Shown here piece by piece: positions 30,980 through 43,900 of a DNA stretch of 64,000 nt. Source of the DNA: Sphaerolaimus hirsutus (Eukaryota; Nematoda; Chromadorea; Monhysterida; Sphaerolaimidae); NCBI GenBank assembly GCA_964036195.1, contig OZ038455.1, positions 2,931,855 through 2,995,854 on the forward strand, read 5' to 3'. The notes below the pieces were generated by a model. That model saw nothing but the letters and a program-made list of their open reading frames with translations, did no database searches and had not been told where the DNA came from. Each line of letters opens with the position of its first letter. Positions within the stretch are counted from its first letter, which is position 1. A program made the position numbers and the translations under genes.

Positions 30980-33305
30980 GGGGACACGCCAGGTCCGCCA
31001 CCTTGATTCTGAGTCGGTGCCCGTGGCCATATCTCCAGCTGTAGTGGGGGGATTTATTCGAAATTTTGAGGTTATATACTAGACATCCCCCACTACTTTA
31101 TGCAAGCTGGGGGAGGTCGGCGACCCACCTGAGTGTGGGCCGCCGTATACATGAATATTTTTTTGAAAAAATCGCTGTCCACGCCAGGTCCGCCACCCCG
31201 TGTTGTTTCAATATAACAGACTGCCAAATTGAAACTGTTGGGGGGAATGGATCGATATTTTGAGCGGGTGTACACGACACCCCCCACTACTTTTCGCGGA
31301 AGGTTGAGCCCCCTGGCGACCCCCCTGAGAGTGGACTGCTGGAAAATAAAATGATATTTTTGAGAATTCGCTGTCCAGGTTTGGCACTGGACAGCAAAAA
31401 TAAAAATTACATTAGAATGTCCCTTAGAGGACAATCTATACCACTGTAAAAAGTGTGTATTAAAATAGCAAATTTTAAAATGAAAATTTGATCTGGTACA
31501 AAGCAGAGTTGTACAAATACTGGTATTTTTGGAAAACGTAAACGTAAACGTAAATACCTTTTCCAAATCAAAAGTATAAATACTAAAACGTACCTGGGAA
31601 AACGTAAAATAAAACGTAAACGTAAAAAATTTATTAAGTGCTTTCACTGTGCCATGTTTTTGATGTTTTTACATAAAAACCATGTTTTTACAACATTACG
31701 GTTGTTCCTATGATCTCCACCCACATTATCTGCTTCTATTTTATCTACTAGAGGGATGAAAAATTATGAATTGTTGGAGAAACGAAAAATGAGACGGTGA
31801 TGCTGTGATTATCACCACCTGGTTTTGGGATGTCACTGTGATGACATGTTGTTTTGTTGCATCGTGCATTTATTGTCGTCATCACCAGACTCATTCATTG
31901 ACAGTTCAGTATGCAATTGATTTTGAAGACATTTGATTGATGGGTAAAACCAGCGTGCACCAAATTAGCATTCACAAAACGATCACACAGACTGCGCAGT
32001 GAACACCCACCTCAATTCAGTTCTAATATTTTCAATACCTATATGGTATTTTTTGTGTACATATTTACATAGGTCAGTATTGCGGAGTGCGAACAGAAAG
32101 CATTCTGTCTAATGTCTATTCCTTTGGAACCTTTTACACATTGTTTGAAAGTGCATTTCTGAGAATAAGCTATTAAATGTTTTCTCAAATAACGTTTTTT
32201 ACGTTTTCTCTGGTACCCGGGTATTTTGGCCAGGAAAACGTAACAAAACGTAATGGTATTTTTTGAAAACGTAAACGTAAACGTAAGTATAAATACCCGA
32301 ATAACCGGGTATTTCAGGTAAACGTAAATACGTTTTTCCAACTCTGGTACAAAGTGTATTTGACACCCGTACACAAGTTCCAGATTAAATTTCGATTTAA
32401 CTCAAATCTTTGATACACACTTTTAAAGCTGGTGTACGATGTCCTCTAGGAGATGATTTAAGGTAAAAAATCGCATAAACAACATTGCCCCAAAAATCAA
32501 CCATGGAGGAGATTTGATGGGGGTCAACACAAAAGCTGTCCCACAAGGCGAATTTTGTTCCTGGAATGACATCATCGATGACATCATTATAGTCACCCCC
32601 ATCAAATCTCCCCCATGGTTGATTTTTGGGGCAATGTTGTATACACGATTTTTCACCTTAGATCATCTCCTAGAGGACATTGTAAACCAGGTTTAAAAGT
32701 GTGTATTAAAGATTTGACTTGAATCGAAATTTAATCTGGAACTTGTGTATGAGTGTCAAATACACTTTCGTACCAGATCAAATTTTCATTTTAAAATTTG
32801 CTTTTTTATACACACTTTTTAGTGTTGTATACATTGTCCTCTAGGGGACTTTCTAACGTAATTTTTATTTTTGCTGTACAGTGCCAAACCTGGACAGTGA
32901 ATTTTCAAAAAAAAATCAGTTTATTTTCCAGCGGTCCACCCTCAGGGGGGTCCCCAGGGGGGTCCCCAGGGGGTAAAACCTTTCGTGTAAAGTAGTGGGG
33001 GGTGTCGTGTACACCCCCTCAAAATTTCGATCAATTCCCCCCAACAGTTTTAGTTTGGCAGCCCGTTTTATCAAAAAAACACGGGGTGGCGGACCTCGCG
33101 TGGACAGCGATTATTTCAAAAAAAAACTATCCATGTATACAGCGACCCAAACTCAGGTGGGTCGCCGACCTTCTCCAGCCCGTATATAGTAGTGGGGTGT
33201 TTCGGGTATATTCCCTCAAATTTTCGAATAAGTCCCCCCACTACAAATAGAGATATGGCGTCCGGCACCGACACAGAATTTGGGTGGCGGACCTGGCGTG
33301 TCCCC
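30980..33305. mobile_element. 2.3-kb foldback element with GGGGACACGCCAGGTCCGCC arms
   Basis: The arm from 30980 inward (ggggacacgccaggtccgcc, then gcgacccacctgag, cgctgtccacgcc, ggtgtcgtgtacacc, aaattttgatctggtac) recurs as its complement ending at 33305, with matching blocks across about 500 bp of each arm and more diverged blocks further in. The hAT-type MITE 31504-32346 is inside. The minus-strand 184-codon frame at 31093-31647 is foldback arm plus MITE and not a gene. Confidence 0.75.
31504..32346. mobile_element. hAT-type MITE of the CAGAGTTGT family, 8-bp target duplication GTACAAAG
   Basis: GTACAAAG lies at 31496-31503 and 32347-32354. Ends CAGAGTTGTACAAATACTGG and complement CAACTCTG, with aaacgtaaacgtaaac tracts just inside. 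The centre (about 31640-32190) is unique and unlike that of sister copies. Confidence 0.9.
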
Positions 33306-33389
33306 TGTTTATATGTGTAGCTGCGATGCAAACTGCGACCAATATATACATCATGTACAATGCATACATCATGTACATAATTTCAGACA

Positions 33390-33502
33390 GGGGTGTTTCG
33401 AGGGGAGGGTTTATTTTTTCCCCAGTTCAAAAATACCTGAGGGTATTTCGAGGGGGGGGGGTAATTCAAGGGGGGGGGGGGTAAATCGAGGAAATACAGT
33501 AG
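33390..33502. repeat. Partial CGTATTTCC-family MITE
   Basis: Only the right half is clear: ggtatttcgaggggggg repeats ending gaggaaatacagta. The left end has been lost, probably to the foldback insertion at 30980-33305. Confidence 0.55.
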
Positions 33503-33800
33503 TTCAAATCCTATTAGTCCAGCTTACATCATTTTTGGTGACATCTACATTCTGGAATATGGAATGTAATATGCTGATGACAAAGCTACTTGTGTGTGAG
33601 CCGTTAAAGTGCCCTATTCCTTTTTTGTAGCAAATGTCCATTGTGAAAATCAATTGTGAACTGTTTTCTTCAAAAACATGACGTGGATGAGTAAAATAGG
33701 ATGATGTACGTTTTCTGACATTTTATGTTGTTGTTGTACATTTCCTTTATTTAACAGTTAGCCTCTTTGAAAGTGTTCTGAAGCTTAAAATTGCTTATGT

Positions 33801-34093
33801 GTAGTGATGTGTAAACTCCATGGCGTTGGTACCTGGCGCTAGCGCTAAAGCAAAAAGCACCATGGCGCTTAACGCTAAAATGCTGTGGCGCCATTGGCGC
33901 TTGGCACCGGCACCGGCACCGCACCAAAACTTGGCACCGGCACCAGTGCTATTTTAAAAAAAATGCAAAGGCAAAGGCCCGGCACCGTCAGGGCACCTCT
34001 AAAAGTTGCATGTGCACCGCACAAGCACTGGTGCTGGTGCCTATCGGTGCCCAGCATCGGGGCACCAGTGCTCCGGTGCCTTTACATCACTAG
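33801..34093. repeat. TAGTGATG...CATCACTA element with GGCACC core
   Basis: Runs from tagtgatgtgtaaactcc to cctttacatcacta. The core is cgcttggcaccggcaccgg-type short repeats, as at 1690-1935. The ends match the hAT-type families but no 8-bp duplication is preserved (cttatgtg against gccataac). The stretch 34094-34753 has no supported gene. Confidence 0.6.
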
Positions 34094-34983
34094 CCATAAC
34101 CATATGTTGTGAGGTTATGGTCAGTGGTGGGTGTTTTCTCCCCTGTGTTGTGGCTTGTCAGGTTGGCTTGATGGTTGTTGTGTTGGCTTTTAGTTCAGGA
34201 AGTCCAGTGGTTTGGTTTGGGTACTTTATTTTAGCTTTGTCCAACAGTAATGGAAGGGAAGGTTTGAAGATGCAATAATGGATTGGGGGAAAAACAGGTT
34301 GTTTTAAAAATATGGTACTTTTCCCTGACCAATCAACATCTTTGTTTGATTAAGCGATTAGTGCAGCATTTGCGAGTTCATGTGCAATTTATCCAGTCGC
34401 AATGTGTTTATTGAGTAAGTATTTTATTTAGCAGGGTGGGTCAAACCGGAGTGATACAAGCAATGTTTTGATCATGAATTGAACTAAATGATCTGCTGAA
34501 AAAATTACTGCTCCTTTCGAAAAACTCCCTCATGGATAACATCCCACTCAAAAATTCTGACAAAAAAATAACTCTCCCGGGGACGTTTTTAAAGAATTTA
34601 CATAAAGTGTATTGGACCGTAATCAATATTTTAGCTATCTTGTTATCATTCTCTTAATTTCATAAAAGGAATCGCCACATCACTCTGATAAGTGCTGAAC
34701 CATCAAAATCGATATAAAAACATGAAAATATGCTGTTCCGAATGTGCGGCCACTAACGATGGCAAAAAAAAGATTCGAAAATTCGAAAACATTTTCGAAT
34801 TTTCGAATTTTTTCAGAATTTTCGAATTTTTATTTCACCCCTGGAAAAAACACTTAAAAATCGATTTTTTTCTCAAAAAATTCGAAAATTCATAAATTCA
34901 AAAATTAGAAAATAATGTTTCAGGGAATTGGAGGCCACAAAACACATTCTTACGAAAAAAACATCAAAAAAGTGTTTAAATAG

Positions 34984-36396
34984 TGTGCTGACCGTTGGTA
35001 ATTTAATCAAAAACGGTCAGGACATCTCCCATGAGTCAACTATGGGTGTTCAGGGCACCCAGTATTGTTTTGTGTTTGAGTTTTATGTATTTTATAAGTT
35101 TTATGTTTTCTGAAGGTTTATTGAGAAATTTTAGATTAAAAAGTCAAATATGTTTAAGTTAGGTTTGTGAATTCGATATTAGGCTCATTCAACTCGCAAT
35201 TTTCCGCTGATCAAGAAAATATATAGGTTTATATGTTTATCTGTAGCCATTACCAAACCACTCAAACTTTATTTATTTCTTAATTAAATTTATATTAAGT
35301 TTGCATTGCACTGCACAATTCAAGCACAATATTTATCCAACATTTGTTCATTTTTAGGCTCTGCGCTAAGGCCCAATCATTTTCTATAAAGCACAGCTGC
35401 ATTATTAGCCCAGTTTCATAAAGTAGCTAGCTGGTTCAACAGTTGCATTTTCTCCATTTATTTGGTGTTAGTTCCTTTTTTAGGTGTTGAGTTCCCATCT
35501 GTAAAAGTGTCAAATTGATAACTTTAAATAGAAAAATTTCTTATATCAAATATATCCTAAATTTCATGCTCTATCGCATGGTACCAATCATTTTTGCCAA
35601 AAGTTATCCTATCACATGTTATAAATTATTTAAGATGAGTTTCTTCTATTTATCCCTGGAAATTCAATTTCTCCAATTATAAGAGCAGTTTAATCATCAT
35701 ATTGAGTTATTTCTAAGTGAGCTATAATAGAGTGACTATTTATTTATCATTTATTTCATGCTCAATTGAAATTTATGTTTAATTTATTGAATGCTTTAAG
35801 TAGCTTTTTGGCGTGATTTTGAAGCTTGCCAACATTAGGTAGAAACTCTGAAACTTTCAACAGGAAGTTCTTGACAAATTGTTAGGCCCAATTTGCTAAG
35901 TGGATTCTCGCTTTGTGCCACTAAATTAATAGTTTTCACTTTAGGCAAATTTGTACTTCCCCCAGTACCTACAGTAAGTAGTGAATACTACACCACTGTT
36001 TTATTTAACTGCAATACTACGTAAAATGTGCATTTATCTGCCAGTTTATTCACATTATTATTGTAGGGTGTTTTTCAATACATTTTCCCCTCTCCCAGTC
36101 CATTTTCAGTTTTTCAATAGAGTCTGCCACTCTGTTTCTGTGTGAAGGAAGTTTGCTAGAGAGTTAGTAAATAAAATCAGTTCTCCAGAATGAGATTCTG
36201 TGATCCAAATCTGTCCTGTGTGCTCTGAAATTTCTCCTTTGTCATTGAGAAATCAGTTTTAATGCCCAAAATAACCGATCAACCCCCTACACTTGCAAAA
36301 CTGTTCTAACTGCTGCTAAAACTAGGCTTTGGTGAATTGCCCAGTCTAGTGGACATCCAAACCATCGAGGCCATCAACAGCACCACGGTCAACACA
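34984..36396 (+). repeat. 5' LTR of the BEL/Pao element
   Basis: 1,413 bp from TGTGCTGACCG to GGTCAACACA. An AATAAA at 36170-36175 near the 3' end is a candidate polyadenylation signal. No protein frame. Confidence 0.95.
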
Positions 36397-36415
36397 TGGC
36401 GCAGCGAGCAGGGTT
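36397..36415 (+). promoter_or_regulatory. Primer binding site complementary to tRNA-Ser(UGA)
   Basis: TGGCGCAGCGAGCAGGGTT follows the 5' LTR with no spacer. It is the reverse complement of a tRNA-Ser 3' end AACCCTGCTCGCTGCG plus CCA; animal tRNA-Ser(UGA) has acceptor GCAGCGA and matching T arm, as I know it. Nineteen bases match without a gap. Confidence 0.85.
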
Positions 36416-37932
36416 AATTCAGCTCTGAATTGACCAAAGGAACTAAATTTGTGCGGCTGGGCAGTTCTTCAAACGTGCTGCAGTTAAACGGCTATTGCGC
36501 TCGAACGGGTTGGCCGATCTTCGCGAAATTTTACACGTGGCATCTCCTGAACGAGGCGCTTTCAACGGTGCCGCTCGGCGACTCGTACGATCAACGGGCG
36601 TTGATTCGCGAACGATCGAAGTTGTGGGGCAGTTCTTCAAAAGCCCTGCAGTTCTACATCAGGTGTGACTTTTTTCGAGTGGCTGGCAACAGTGTACCAA
36701 GGCTCAGGTACTCCAGACGGCAACTGGAGGACAGTGGCTACTGGCTGGCAGGCTTCTGGCACGTCGTTGGGCGCTTCTACACACAAATAGAAGTTCGGAC
36801 TGTCCTTACCCTGGCTTGGGGGGATAGTTTCCTGACGGCCAGAGTTGACACAGGTCACTCTTAAGAGCAAGAGGTTGTGTCCCAGGGGTTTTTGGCAATT
36901 CGAGGGGGTCACTCGGTCCTTTGTGAGTGGGACCCACACCCTGGAGAGTCAGTGTGAAGTCAGTGTGAAGAGTGGTGAAGTGCCCACTCAAAGTAAAAGT
37001 AGGGGTAAAGTTCAGGAAAGGAAAGACCAGCCAGAAGTGCAGTTTCAGCCAGAAATGGAGCAGGGACAGATTCAGTAAATTCAGTCAGTAAATCCTGTCA
37101 AACACTGTGTTGTGCCTAGTTTTTAGCACACCAGTGTTGTACCAAGACTGGGGAAAAGCTTAGTGCCTAGGTTTTAGCACAAGTGAAGTACTTGGTAAGG
37201 TACCTTCAGTTTAGCACTAGCACCTAGATTTTAGTGCAGTGCTCATCAGCTCAGTTCAGAGAGTGACAGGTGGCACACTGTACCTTGCGCTGGTACCTTC
37301 AATTAGGTGTGTCTTAGAGTGCAGTTTCAGTCAGAATTCAAAATTGGCAGAGAGCCAAAAGTGTCCAGAGACACTTACTGTTGAGTAAAAGTGCACCAGA
37401 GTGCACTGGAAAGTGTCACAGGCGACACTGCAAGTGGACAGGAGTCCACTGGGCATCTGGAAGTGTCCAGTTTCAGTCAGAAAAGTGCTGGTACTTACCA
37501 GTACTTGTGTGAAGCAGTGTGAAGTGACTTCACACAGCACCAGAGTGCAGCAAAAGTGCTGTGGAGCACTTGACAGAGAGGGACAGTGTGTTGAAAGCAC
37601 CAGGGGTGCAAATTTCCACACTGTTACAGGGCAATTGACTGCCCTGTCAGCAAAGTGCTGCAAGTGCAGCCACCTGGGGGGTTACTAACCTCAATAAAGT
37701 GTGCCAGTGTGTGTGGGGAGGGCTCCTGCACACCGTGCAGTGAAATTTGGTGCAAAACCAGTCCAAAATCCAGTGTGTGAAGCACTGTGAAGTGGAGTGT
37801 GAAGAGGTGTGAAGTGGTGTGAAACTTCACAGAAGTCATCGAAGTGTGCAGCAGAGTGAGGTGGTGTGAAAATTCGAGAAATTTGAGACAGTTTGAAGCA
37901 GTGGGGTGAAAATTCAGGAAATTCAAAGTGCA
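36416..37932 (+). other. Long untranslated leader of the BEL/Pao element
   Basis: 1.5 kb between primer site and Gag start. The first 250 bp are CpG-rich and contain a direct repeat of about 27 bp (gggcagttcttcaaa...) at 36460 and 36626. From about 36940 on it consists largely of degenerate gtgtgaagtg and agtgcaccag units with almost no CpG. Packaging and internal splice signals would be expected here. A 144-codon frame at 36430-36864 has no recognised domain and I leave it uncalled. Confidence 0.7.
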
Positions 37933-40900
37933 ATGGCATCTCCAACAGGGCACATCAGAAAGAATATTGGGTTGGCAAAAGGCAGGCTGCAACAGCGCCT
38001 CAACAAAGCCATCATCCAGTACAAGCATGCAGAATTTGCCACAAAATCAAATGAAGAAAAGAGAGTGGAGCTCATGAGAGTGATTATGTCACTAAAGACA
38101 GAAAAGGCAAAAACAGAGGCAGCAATGAAAATGGTGGCAGACCACCAGCTAGCATGGTCAGAGGCTGTGAGGGAAGTGCCAGATGACATAATGGAGGCCG
38201 AACAGCTGATGTTCACTCAAAAATATGAAGAATATGCTGACCTGTCAGAAGCTGTGACAGACAGAACCACAGAAATTGATGCATATATTGAAGAGTTGAC
38301 ACACATGATGAAACAGTGTCAAGATCAGATTGACCAATCTGCAAATGCCACACTGGTGCAGCAAATGGCAGCTGCCACAGTGGCAACTGGTACTGGAGCC
38401 AGCAGCACAGCACAGCCACCACCACAGTCAGCAAATGTGTTTGGCAAACTGCAGAAACTGCAGGTCGAACAATTTAGTGGAGAAATTGTCAAATTTAGGG
38501 GTTGGTGGCAAATGTTTGAGGCCCACATCCATGGCAGGACAGATTTGAGTGATGTGGCCAAATTCACTTACCTGAGGAATGTCCTGAGAGGACAGGCTTT
38601 CAACATGATAAGTGGGCTCAGTGTTACTGCAGAAAATTACGCCCCAGCCATAGCTCTGCTGAAAAGCAGATATGACCAGCCAGTGGTGGTGAAGAATTTA
38701 TTGATGGGAAATATGATGAAATTGAGGCAGGCCAGAAATACAAGCCAGGATTTGAGGGCATTGTATGATACCATGGAAAGACTCATGCAGCAATTTGAGG
38801 CCATGAATGAGACAGTTGAGCAATCCCTTTTGTTGAACCTGTTACAGCAGAAAGTGCCCCCAGAAGTGTTGACAGAAATGCAGAAGGAACTTGGGGATGA
38901 AACTTGGACAGTGGCCAAGTTTCGAGAACTGTTTCAGAAACAGTTGCTCATCAAGGAAACAGTGCAGTATGCTCAGCAGAATGAGCCACAGAGCCAGCAA
39001 CGTCAAGGATTCATTCCAAGGGCACCAATGCCACAGAGCAATAATAGGTTTCAGCCAAGGAATCGATTCCAGATGAACAGACTGAATGAGAATTTCCCCA
39101 GAAACAGTACCAGTGGAATGTCAGTGATTCAGCAGAATCCACAGAATGGTGGACAAAATGGAGGACAGAGTCTGGGGAGACCATGTGTGTTTTGTGGAGA
39201 CACACAGAATCTGCATTATGATGAGAAATGCCAGAGATTCAAAACAGTCAAGGACAGAAGGATGTCTCTCATGAGGAGTGAGAGATGTATGAGGTGTCTC
39301 AGAAAAGGACATCCAGCAGCTCAATGCAAAGCAGCAATCAAATGTTTTTGGTGCAGCTCCAATGTGCATTGTGGAGCAATGTGCCCTGACAAGTTTGGTG
39401 GTGGAGCGCCACAGCAACGTCAGGGACCAGCAGTCAAGTCAGTGTGGCAACCAAGCCAGCAGGTCAACAGAGTGAAGTCAAATGGACAGAGTGCAGGCAG
39501 ACCTGCATCAAATCAATCGAGAAAGTCCACAGTGAATTGTGTCAATGTGGAAACCATTCAAAATGAGTCAGAAACCCAAGAATTGGAAACAATTTCCAAC
39601 ACAGTGGTCACAGGCCAGCAAGTACTGCAGAATAGTACTCAAGCCACGAAGTCAGGAAACAGAAACATGTCAATGCTGATGACAGCAAAGGCTGTCATAG
39701 AGAAACAAGAGACAGAAGCTGATGCAGAAAATGGTCAGCTACCAATCCAAGTACAGACATTTTTGGACACTGGATCACAAGGGACGTATATGACAGAAAA
39801 GGTTGCAAAAAGGCTCAAGCTGAAGAGCACAGGTGCACATCACATCCAGATGTACACATTTGGCAATGATAAACCACAGTATAAAGTGGTCCAACAGGTT
39901 GAATTCAGTATGAGACTCAGAAATGGGCAGAAGCTTGACATGGTGGCAGATGTGGTGCCAACATTGACAACTGAGCAGGTCAGGATACCTGTCTCACAGC
40001 AAGATGAAGAGTATCTGGAAAGGCATTTCCCAGATGGGAGCTATTTTGCAGACACAGTGCCAACAGAAAATGGTCAGAAATGTATGTTCAAGCCAGATGT
40101 AATAGTGGGTCTGAATTATTTCTGGGATCTGATGTCCAAAGATGCCAGAACCACCAGACTGCCATCAGGATTGTATGTGATCCCATCAGAATTGGGATTG
40201 CTGGTGGGTGGAGCCCAGATTGCCATGAACAGAAACCAGATGGTAGTGGATACTGCCAATCCAGTGATGGTGAATACCATAATTCATCAGATACAGAGAG
40301 ATAAGTGGTTCGATGAGGCACCACTTGCTGTGGCACCTGTGCCAAATGTCAAAGACATGGACAGGCTGGACACCATTGGCATAATGGACCAGCCAGACCT
40401 CGTTGAGGATGATGAGGCCATAAAGCAATTCAATGAGTCAGTAAAGAGAGAACCAGATGGCAGATACTCAGTGAAATTCATGTACAAGCCAAATTTACAT
40501 GAATTGCCAGACAACAAAGCAATGGCATTCAAGAGGTTCAGAAACCTCACAAATAGGCTCAAAAGAGACCCAGAGTTGCTAAAGAAAATTGATGAAATCA
40601 TGAAAACCCAAGAGGAACAAGGTGTGATTGAAAAGGTTCATGAAGACATCATGGATGGCAGACAATTTCATGTTTTGCCACATCAGCCAGTAATTACCCC
40701 AGACAAAGTGACTACCAAAGTCAGAGAAGTTTATGATGCCTCAGCAAAGCAGATAGGCTCACCAAGCCTGAATGAGTGCATGTACAGAGGACCAGTTATA
40801 TTGCCACAGTTGGTGGGCATGTTGATGAGATTTAGGATGCAGGGAGTTGCATTGGTGGCCGACATTGAAAAGGCATTCCTGCAGATCAGCCTGCAGGACA

Positions 40901-43900
40901 GAGACAGAGATGTGACCAGATTTCTTTGGTACAAAGATGCCACAAAGGCTTCAATGGAAGACAATATCCAGATATACAGATTTGCCAGAGTACCATTTGG
41001 AGTGATATGCAGCCCAGCGCTGCTGGCTTTGACAGTTAGGTATCACCTGAATCAGGCTGGCACAGAAAATGCTCATCTGATCGATGAGAATCTGTATGTG
41101 GACAATCTGATTCTCAGCGTGGGCACTGAGGAGAAAGCCATTGAATTGTACCATGAGTCAAAAGTGCTGTTCACACAGGCTCAGATGAACCTAAGAGAGT
41201 GGAACAGCAACAGCAGAGAATTTATGATGCAAATAAAAGAGAATGATAAAGCAAAAGAGACAGAAACTACTGTGCTTGGCATGAAATGGAGCACAGAAAC
41301 TGATCAGATGTGGCTAAAAACGCCAAAATCAATTCAACAGTCAGAGTCAGAAAGTGAACAGAAATGGCAACCACCCACCAAAAGAGTGGTGGCAAAAGTC
41401 ACAGCAGGATGCTTTGACCCAATGGGGCTGGTCAGTCCAGTCATGCTGCCAGCAAAGAGGTTCCTGCAGACATTGTGGCAAGCAGGACCAAGTGAAAAAG
41501 AATGGGATGCACCACTAACAGATGAGCAAACAGAAAAATGGCAGCAACTGGAAAAGGAGTTGATCCAGATTGGAGACATCAAATTTGACAGAAAAATACA
41601 TCTCAATTTGGATAGACCAGTGAGATTACACATCTTCGTGGATGCATCAGCAATTGCATACAGCGCAGTGGCATATCTGTGCCAGATACAGCCTGATTGC
41701 CAATATGAAGTGAGTCTGCTGTACTCGAGACTCAGGCTGGCTCCCAAAAAGCCAGAGATTACAATCCCAAGACTAGAGCTGTTGGCCATGTTGATTGGCA
41801 GCAGAATGGTGAAATTCATTCACAAGGAAATGAGCCACATCAAGTTTAATGCAACAATACTATGGTCAGATTCAGCATGCTGTCTGAAGTGGCTGACCAC
41901 AGCAAAACCACTGGCCTGTTTTGTCAAGAACAGGCTTGATGAGATTGAGAAAATTAGAGCAGAGACAGCCAATATGCACATTAGACATGTGGCTGGATGG
42001 GAGAACCCAGCAGACATGGCAACAAGAGGAATGAGTATGACAGAACTGGAGAACAGCCAGCTTTGGTGGCATGGACCAGAATGGCTCCAAACTGGAGTGT
42101 GGCCAGAGCCAAGAGTGGATCCAGTCACGCCAGAATTGATGGCAGAAATCAAAAAAGAGGAACTGAAATGCCCAAAGTCCAGTCCAATTTACCTGGGGGT
42201 AACACAGCAACTGCTAGACCACCCAGAAGAGCACAATCTGATCTCAGGGGAGTTGAATCCATTGAGGATTAGGTTGTATCGTTTCTCATCACTGCAGAAA
42301 CTGCTGGGTACAACAGTGCATGTGATGAGGTTCGTGAAAAAGATGTGCAGAAAAAAGAGCAGTCAGCAAAATGGCCAGAATGACCTGTCAAAAGTTATGC
42401 TTGAAATACAGAGCACAATGAAACCAAATGGCATTATCAGTATGGAAGAACGAAATTTGGCACTCAATTACTGGATTGAGTCAGCACAAAAGGGTCATTA
42501 TCCAGAAGTCAGACAAATATTGGTCACTGGACAGAGCAAAGGTCCAGAAATGGCTAAACATGATCAGCTGATCAGATGGCTCAACATAAAGATGGATCAG
42601 AATGGAATCCTGAATTGTCATGGCAGAATGGCACATACAGACCCAGAGCAGGTCACAGTGCCATTGAAGTTGCTGCCAACTCAACACCCATTGACAGAGC
42701 TGATCATCAGAGACCAGCATGAGTCAAGCTTGCATGCTGGAGTGCAGCATACATTGGCAGAATTGAGAAAAAAGTACTGGATAACTCAAGGCAGAAAGTT
42801 GGTGTACAACATCATCAGAAAATGTGCCACATGCCAGAAACTCAAAGCAAGGCCATACCCATTGCCAAAGATGCCAGATTTGCCAGCAATGAGAGTTCAA
42901 AGAGCCAGACCATTTCAGTACACTGGATTGGATTACCTGGGGCCAGTGTGGTACAGACAAGGCAAAGAGCACAAGAAAATGTGGATTTGCCTGTTCACAT
43001 GCATGGTGACACGTGCAGTACACCTTGAGGCAGTTATTGACATGACAGCCAGAGAGTTCATAAATGCATTCAGAAGATTTGCTGCCAGACGTGGCAGACC
43101 TGAGACAGTTCTTTCAGACAATGCCACACAATTCAGATTGACAGGGCAAGTGCTGCAAAAAAGTGCCAGCAAAGCCATCAATACTGAACAAGAATGGATT
43201 CAGACAGTGAATGATGAATTGGTGTATACATATTTTTCACAGAATGAAATCAGATGGGAAATGACCACTCCCATGGCACCATGGCAGGGAGGAGTTTATG
43301 AGAGAATGGTGGGCATCACCAAGAAGCATTTCAAGGCAGCAGTTGGCCACAAAATGATGGAACTGCCAGAATTGCTCACACTGCTGCCAGAAATTGAGGC
43401 AGTAGTTAACAGCAGACCAATTTCCTACATCTATGGAGATGTGAAGAGCCTGAGAGTGCTCACCCCAAAGGATTTTTTGATTGGAGAGGGTCAGATTGGA
43501 ACTCCACAGTTTGACACAGACTCCAAGGATGATGAGTATGTGCCAAAAATTGACAATGCAGCCAAATTACAGAAGTACTGGGAGTCCACCCAGAAGACTT
43601 TGGATAAGTTCTGGGAAACATGGCACCAGGAATATTTGCCAAGTCTCAGAGAGAGAACAAAGGTGACACATGCACATGGCAGATTGACAGCACAGCAAGA
43701 GCCCAAAGTGGGAGACATTGTGCTCATCTTTGAAGAAAACATGCCAAGAGGGGCATGGAAAATGGGCCGAATTGAGCAGTTGGAGCAGAGTCAAGATGGA
43801 GAGATTCGATCAGCAAGAGTGAAAACTGCCAACCAGAATGTGTTGAGCAGACCCATCAATTTGCTGTATCCAATGGAAATCAATTCCAAAACCATGGATA

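Noticed and set aside
31093-31647. 184-codon minus-strand open frame
   Set aside because: It is composed of foldback arm plus the end of a hAT-type MITE; the Thr/Phe-rich part is the translated acgtaaacgta tract.
33801-34093. hAT-type assignment by target duplication
   Set aside because: Ends match the TAGTGATG family but the flanking 8-mers do not, so only a repeat is called.
36430-36864. 144-codon frame in the retroelement leader
   Set aside because: No ATG-supported start near its protein-like part, no domain, and it overlaps the primer-leader region; noted only as a CpG-rich block.
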